DNA of 64,000 nucleotides from Chloroflexota bacterium. GTDB taxonomy: Bacteria; Chloroflexota; Anaerolineae; UBA4142. The notes under the pieces are model-generated. The model saw nothing but the letters and a program-made list of their open reading frames with translations, was not told the origin of the DNA and did not search any database. The stretch lies in assembly GCA_016208315.1 (NCBI GenBank), contig JACQYF010000146.1, positions 1 through 64,000 on the forward strand. Direction: 5' to 3'. Each line of letters begins with the position of its first letter. Position 1 is the first letter of the stretch. Below, piece after piece: positions 60,065 through 64,000 of the stretch. A program made the position numbers and the translations under genes.

Positions 60065-60080
60065 CCGAGGTCACCTTCAG

Positions 60081-60713
60081 GTGAACTGGAATTTGACGAA
60101 ACCCACCCAAGCGCCGGTCGGCGAAACGGGCGACGGTCCGTTTGACGAGGTGATTGGCCGCGTGATCATGATGACGCGGCTCCAAGATTTGCTGGCGTGG
60201 GGCCGCAAGAATTCGATCTGGCCGTTCAACTTTGGGTTATCGTGCTGCTACGTGGAGATGGCGACGAGTCTCACCAGCAAATACGACATCGCGCGGTTCG
60301 GCGCGGAAGTGATTCGCGGCTCGCCGCGTGAAGCCGATTTGATGATCATCGCTGGCACGGTGTTCATCAAAATGGCGCCGGTCATCCAGCAATTGTACGA
60401 ACAGATGATGGAGCCGCGCTGGGTCATCTCGATGGGCTCGTGCGCGAATTCCGGCGGAATGTACGACATTTACAGCGTGGTGCAGGGCGTGGACAAGTTC
60501 CTGCCCGTTGACGTGTACGTGCAAGGTTGTCCGCCCAGTCCGACGACCTTCATGGAAGGGTTGATGCTGTTGCAGGATCTGGTCGGCAGCGAAAAGCGAC
60601 CGCTGAGCTGGATGATCGGCCCGCAAGGGATCATGCGCCCTGAGATGCCGTCCAGACGCGATTTGAAACGACCGGCGCGCCAACGCGCCACGGTGTTCCC
60701 TTCACCCGATTGA
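60081..60713 (+). CDS. nuoB: NADH-quinone oxidoreductase subunit B
   Basis: 210 aa, GTG start with GAGG 10 bases upstream. Cluster N2 ligands are in [19 protein letters not shown] and QGCPPSP. It holds the last [4Fe-4S] cluster before quinone. It lies 16 bp after nuoA and 7 bp before nuoCD. Confidence 0.95.
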   Translation: MNWNLTKPTQAPVGETGDGPFDEVIGRVIMMTRLQDLLAWGRKNSIWPFNFGLSCCYVEMATSLTSKYDIARFGAEVIRGSPREADLMIIAGTVFIKMAPVIQQLYEQMMEPRWVISMGSCANSGGMYDIYSVVQGVDKFLPVDVYVQGCPPSPTTFMEGLMLLQDLVGSEKRPLSWMIGPQGIMRPEMPSRRDLKRPARQRATVFPSPD

Positions 60714-60720
60714 TGGCACG

Positions 60721-62445
60721 ATGGACCTACTCCACGATTTGCAACGCGAATTCAGCGTGACGCTCCAAACGACCCGCGACGCGATCCCAACCATTTGGGT
60801 GTCGAAAGACGACGCGCCGCGGTTGCTTCGCCATCTGAGACAGGTGGCCCAGCCGTTTCGCACTCTGTACGATCTGACCGCGATTGACGAACGCGTGCGC
60901 GCGAATCGCGACGGCCAGCCCGACGGCGACTTTACCGTCGTCTATCATCTCATCTCCTACGAGCGCAACGCGGACCTGCGAGTCAAGGTTCCCTTGAAGG
61001 GTGAATATCCCGAGATTTGTACCGTCACTGACCTTTGGCCTGCGGCGAATTGGTACGAACGCGAACTCTGGGACATGTTCGGAATTACGGTCGCCGGGCA
61101 CCCGCACCTCACTCGCATTCTGATGCCCGCGTACTGGCAAGGGTATCCGCTGCGCAAGGAACACCCGGCGCGCGCGACGGAGATGGGTCCGTTTCAGATG
61201 CCGGAGCAGCGGGCGATTGCGGAACAGGAATTGCTGCAATTCAAACCGGAAGAATGGGGCTTGGCGCGTAACACCGAGGACGAGGATTTCATGTTCCTCA
61301 ACCTCGGCCCGCAGCATCCGGGAACGCACGGCGTCTTCCGGCTCGTGCTGCAACTCGACGGCGAAGAAATCGTGGATGTCGTGCCCGACATCGGCTACCA
61401 CCATCGCGGCGCGGAAAAAATGGGCGAGCGGCAATCGTGGCACACGTACATTCCTTACACCGACCGCGTGGATTATTTGAGCGGCGTCCTCAATAATCTG
61501 CCTTACGTTCTGGCCGTCGAGCAACTCGCCGGGATTCATGTGCCCGAGCGCGCGCAAGTGATTCGCGTAATGATGGCGGAACTGTTCCGCATCTCCAGCC
61601 ATCTCGTTTGGTACGGGACGTTCGCCCAAGACCTCGGCGCGCTCTCGCCCGTTTTCTACATGTTTAACGACCGCGAAAAACTTTTTGATATTGTGCAAGC
61701 GGTGACCGGCGCGCGGATGCATCCGAGTTGGTTCCGCATCGGCGGCGTCGCGCAGGATTTGCCCACGGGTTGGGAAACGCTCGTGAGCGATTTTGTGAAC
61801 TATATGCCGCGCCGCCTGGACGAGTACGACACGCTGGTTATGCAGAATCGGATTTTCAAAGCGCGCACGAAAGGCATCGGCGCGTTGACACTGGATCAGG
61901 CGATTGAGTGGGGTGTCACGGGACCGAACTTGCGCGCCTGCGGATTCGAATGGGACTGGCGCAAAAAGCGTCCGTATTCGGGGTACGATCAGTTCGATTT
62001 CGAGGTGCCGGTCGGCGCAACGGGCGATTGTTACGACCGCGCGGTCGTGCATGTCGAAGAGATTCGCCAGAGTCTGCGGATTATCGAACAGTGTCTCAAC
62101 AACATGCCCGCCGGTCCGTACAAGTCCGACCATCCGCTCACGACTCCGCCCATCAAAACATATACCATGCGCGATATCGAAACGCTCATCACGCATTTTT
62201 TGAACGTGAGCTGGGGGCCGGTCATTCCGCCTGGCGAGGCGTCGTTCGGCGTCGAATCGGCGAAAGGCAATAACAGTTACTATTTGATCAGCGATGGCAA
62301 CACCATCTCGTACCGCACGCGGATTCGCACGCCCTCGTTCGCGCACCTGCAAACGATTCCCATGCTCAGCCGCGGGCTAATGATCGCCGATCTCATCGCG
62401 ATTTTGGGCAGCTTGGATTTTGTGATGTCGGACGTTGATCGGTGA
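60721..62445 (+). CDS. nuoCD: Fused NADH-quinone oxidoreductase subunits C and D
   Basis: 574 aa. Residues 1-175 are NuoC ([38 protein letters not shown]). Residues 190-574 are NuoD ([30 protein letters not shown]). The C-terminal FVMSDVDR is the usual NuoD end. The fusion is known in several bacterial groups. The quinone-site residues of NuoD (His in GPQHPGTHG) are present. Confidence 0.95.
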   Translation: MDLLHDLQREFSVTLQTTRDAIPTIWVSKDDAPRLLRHLRQVAQPFRTLYDLTAIDERVRANRDGQPDGDFTVVYHLISYERNADLRVKVPLKGEYPEICTVTDLWPAANWYERELWDMFGITVAGHPHLTRILMPAYWQGYPLRKEHPARATEMGPFQMPEQRAIAEQELLQFKPEEWGLARNTEDEDFMFLNLGPQHPGTHGVFRLVLQLDGEEIVDVVPDIGYHHRGAEKMGERQSWHTYIPYTDRVDYLSGVLNNLPYVLAVEQLAGIHVPERAQVIRVMMAELFRISSHLVWYGTFAQDLGALSPVFYMFNDREKLFDIVQAVTGARMHPSWFRIGGVAQDLPTGWETLVSDFVNYMPRRLDEYDTLVMQNRIFKARTKGIGALTLDQAIEWGVTGPNLRACGFEWDWRKKRPYSGYDQFDFEVPVGATGDCYDRAVVHVEEIRQSLRIIEQCLNNMPAGPYKSDHPLTTPPIKTYTMRDIETLITHFLNVSWGPVIPPGEASFGVESAKGNNSYYLISDGNTISYRTRIRTPSFAHLQTIPMLSRGLMIADLIAILGSLDFVMSDVDR

Positions 62446-62461
62446 GTGTGGGGGTGTGGGG

Positions 62462-62498
62462 GTGTGGGGGTATGGGCGTTACTCCCATACCCCCACAC
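62462..62498. repeat. Word palindrome of GTGTGGGGGTATGGG type
   Basis: Perfect 15-bp arms (62462-62476, 62484-62498) preceded by further GTGTGGGG words. It fills the gap between nuoCD and nuoE. Confidence 0.9.
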
Positions 62499-62518
62499 TC
62501 CCATACCGAGATGAACAA

Positions 62519-63046
62519 ATGTTGACTGAGGAAGAAACACGCGAGATTGAGGCCGAATTCCCCCGTTACGAGACGCGCGAGGCGGTGTGTATCGAGGCGA
62601 TGAAGATCGTGCAGCGGCATCGCGGGTGGGTGTCGGACGAGAGCATTCGAGACCTGGCCGAGTTTCTGGGCATGACGCCGGATGAATTGGATTCGGTCGC
62701 GACGTTCTACAATCTCATTTTTCGCGAGCCGGTCGGCAAGCACATCATTCTCATGTGCGACAGCATTACCTGTTGGATCATGGGGTACGAGCGTTTGCGC
62801 GCTCACATGCAACAGCGGTTCGGCGTCAACCTAGGCGACACAACCCAAGATGGTCAATTCACGCTCATACCGATTCAATGTCTCGGCACCTGCGACCACG
62901 CGCCCGCGATGATGGTTGACGACGACTTGCACCGCGATCTTTCGCCCGAACAGATTGACGGAATTCTGGCGAGGTACGATGGGTCCGCGAATCTCGCGAA
63001 TCCACGCGAATACGTCAAAAACATTAGCGGAGATTCGCGAGATTAG
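62519..63046 (+). CDS. nuoE: NADH-quinone oxidoreductase subunit E with repeat-derived tail
   Basis: 175 aa from MLTEEETREIEAEF; the track start lies in the repeat. Thioredoxin-like [2Fe-2S] protein with ligands in MCDSITCWIMG and CLGTCDHAP. The family normally ends near QIDGILARY; here about 20 further residues (GSANLANPREYVKNISGDSRD) are encoded by a palindromic repeat. URO-D copy 2 ends in the related SANLANRH. The tail is not expected to fold with the domain. Confidence 0.92.
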   Translation: MLTEEETREIEAEFPRYETREAVCIEAMKIVQRHRGWVSDESIRDLAEFLGMTPDELDSVATFYNLIFREPVGKHIILMCDSITCWIMGYERLRAHMQQRFGVNLGDTTQDGQFTLIPIQCLGTCDHAPAMMVDDDLHRDLSPEQIDGILARYDGSANLANPREYVKNISGDSRD

Positions 63047-63050
63047 CGGA
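62984..63050. repeat. Palindrome of CGCGAATCTCGCGAAT type, copy 2
   Basis: Left arm 62984-63003 and right arm 63029-63050, about 18 of 20 matching. The left arm is inside nuoE. The right arm supplies the nuoE stop region and the GCGGAGA site in front of nuoF. Confidence 0.9.
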
Positions 63051-63055
63051 GAATA

Positions 63056-64000
63056 ATGGAGCTACCTCTTACCCAGAACATCTCACAAGAAAACACACCA
63101 CGCGAAATTTACGCCTACGAAAAGGTCGGCGGCTATCATGGCGCGCGCAAAGCGTTGACGATGACGCCGAATGACGTGCAAAAGGTCGTGACCGACTCAA
63201 AGCTGCGCGGGCGCGGCGGCGCGGGATTCCCCACCGGGCCCAAGTGGAGCTTTGTGCCGATGGGCGACGCCGCGCCCCACCCCAAATATCTCATCGCAAA
63301 TGCCGACGAGATGGAGCCGGGCACGTTCAAAGACCGCCTGCTGCTCGAACGCGATCCGCATCAACTGATCGAAGGAATGCTGATTTCCGCGTACGCGATC
63401 CAGGCGGACATCGCCTACATCTTTTTGCGCGACGAATACCGGCTCGCGGCCAAACGTTTGATGCAAGCGATTCAGGAAGCATACCACGCAAACTATTTGG
63501 GCAAGCGCATTCTCGGCGGCGATTACCATCTCGAACTCTATTTGCACGTCAGCGCGGGACGCTACATGTGCGGCGAAGAGACCGGACTGTTGAACGCGCT
63601 CGAAGGCAAGCGCGCCAACCCGCGCAGCAAGCCGCCCTTCCCGCAGACGAGCGGCTTGTTCGGCAAGCCGACCATCGTGAATAACGTCGAAACGCTGTGC
63701 AACGTCCCGCACATTATGGCGCACGGCGCAGAATGGTTCAGAGGCCTGAGCGTTTCGAGCGATAGCGGTACCAAGCTCTACGGCGCGAGCGGCCGCGTGA
63801 ACAAGCCGGGGCTGTGGGAACTGCCGATGGGCGCGACCGTTCGCGAGATTCTTGACCACGCGGGCGGAATCCGAGACGGTTACAAACTGCGCGGTCTGCT
63901 CCCCGGCGGTGCCTCGACCGATTTTCTCACGCCGGAACATCTCGACGTCAAGATGGATTACGATTCGGTGACGAAAGCGGGCAGTCGCCTGGGCACGGGC
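63056..64000 (+). CDS. nuoF: NADH-quinone oxidoreductase subunit F, cut by window edge
   Basis: At least 315 aa from MELPLTQNIS, open to the last base of the window, so it is missing from the ORF track. GCGGAGA precedes the ATG. FMN/NADH-binding motifs: GRGGAGFPTGPKW, NADEMEPGTFKDRLL and GRYMCGEETGLLNALEG. The C-terminal [4Fe-4S] domain lies beyond the edge. It accepts electrons from NADH and passes them towards quinone via NuoE/NuoB partners. Confidence 0.93.
   Translation, partial: MELPLTQNISQENTPREIYAYEKVGGYHGARKALTMTPNDVQKVVTDSKLRGRGGAGFPTGPKWSFVPMGDAAPHPKYLIANADEMEPGTFKDRLLLERDPHQLIEGMLISAYAIQADIAYIFLRDEYRLAAKRLMQAIQEAYHANYLGKRILGGDYHLELYLHVSAGRYMCGEETGLLNALEGKRANPRSKPPFPQTSGLFGKPTIVNNVETLCNVPHIMAHGAEWFRGLSVSSDSGTKLYGASGRVNKPGLWELPMGATVREILDHAGGIRDGYKLRGLLPGGASTDFLTPEHLDVKMDYDSVTKAGSRLGTG

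Noticed and set aside
60727-62352. 541-aa minus-strand ORF
   Set aside because: Antisense shadow of nuoCD, which is certain from its motifs.

Overview
The window looks like one contiguous piece of a GC-rich chromosome, most likely from Chloroflexota (Anaerolineae-like). This is an inference. It rests on lipoproteins with long Pro/Thr-rich linkers after the lipid Cys, a secreted protease ending in IYLPFIAK, a fused NuoCD, and abundant short palindromic repeats. No rRNA, tRNA, CRISPR array, integrase or transposase gene was seen. All sequence calls were made by eye, without database searches.

Layout. (1) 0.3-6.6 kb, minus strand: a phospho-signalling operon with a hybrid histidine kinase, a lone receiver, an Hpt-REC-REC-GGDEF diguanylate cyclase and a receiver-ParA/CpaE-like ATPase, closed by a clear terminator. 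(2) 6.8-18.5 kb: an envelope region with a beta-propeller lipoprotein, a secreted HExxH metalloprotease, two lipoproteins, three adjacent clan GH-A-like proteins carrying LysM or amidase modules but no signal peptide, and two receiver-only NarL-type regulators. (3) 18.7-27.3 kb: MalQ, a small membrane protein, an ABC exporter with a predicted leaderless mRNA, a three-subunit molybdenum hydroxylase and a methyltransferase. (4) 27.5-51.0 kb: a long plus-strand catabolic region. It starts with a LacI regulator that has its own promoter and operator candidate. It then holds three URO-D-fold proteins, a cupin, an AGE epimerase, a family-5 ABC importer, an FrlC-like epimerase, a CoA-transferase, a MaoC protein, NagA/NagB, two Gfo/Idh/MocA dehydrogenases, a glucuronate isomerase and a stand-alone corrinoid protein. 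(5) 51.3-58.7 kb: pyruvate dehydrogenase E1alpha/E1beta/E2 and 2-oxoglutarate dehydrogenase E1/E2, without E3. (6) 58.9-64 kb: folE on the minus strand, then nuoA-B-CD-E-F, with nuoF cut by the window edge.

How the parts fit. Region 4 would import oligomeric amino-sugar or uronate compounds, process them by epimerisation, deacetylation, deamination and oxidation, and possibly move methyl groups through the corrinoid protein. Regions 5 and 6 oxidise the carbon and feed respiration.

The most unusual trait is the repeat landscape. Many gaps hold an inverted repeat whose arms are built from short tandem words, with a different word at each site. These tracts often run into flanking genes and supply the last codons, a stop, a start or a Shine-Dalgarno site. 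Separate palindromes sit in frame inside the linkers of both dehydrogenase E2 genes. At least three further MITE-like families are present.
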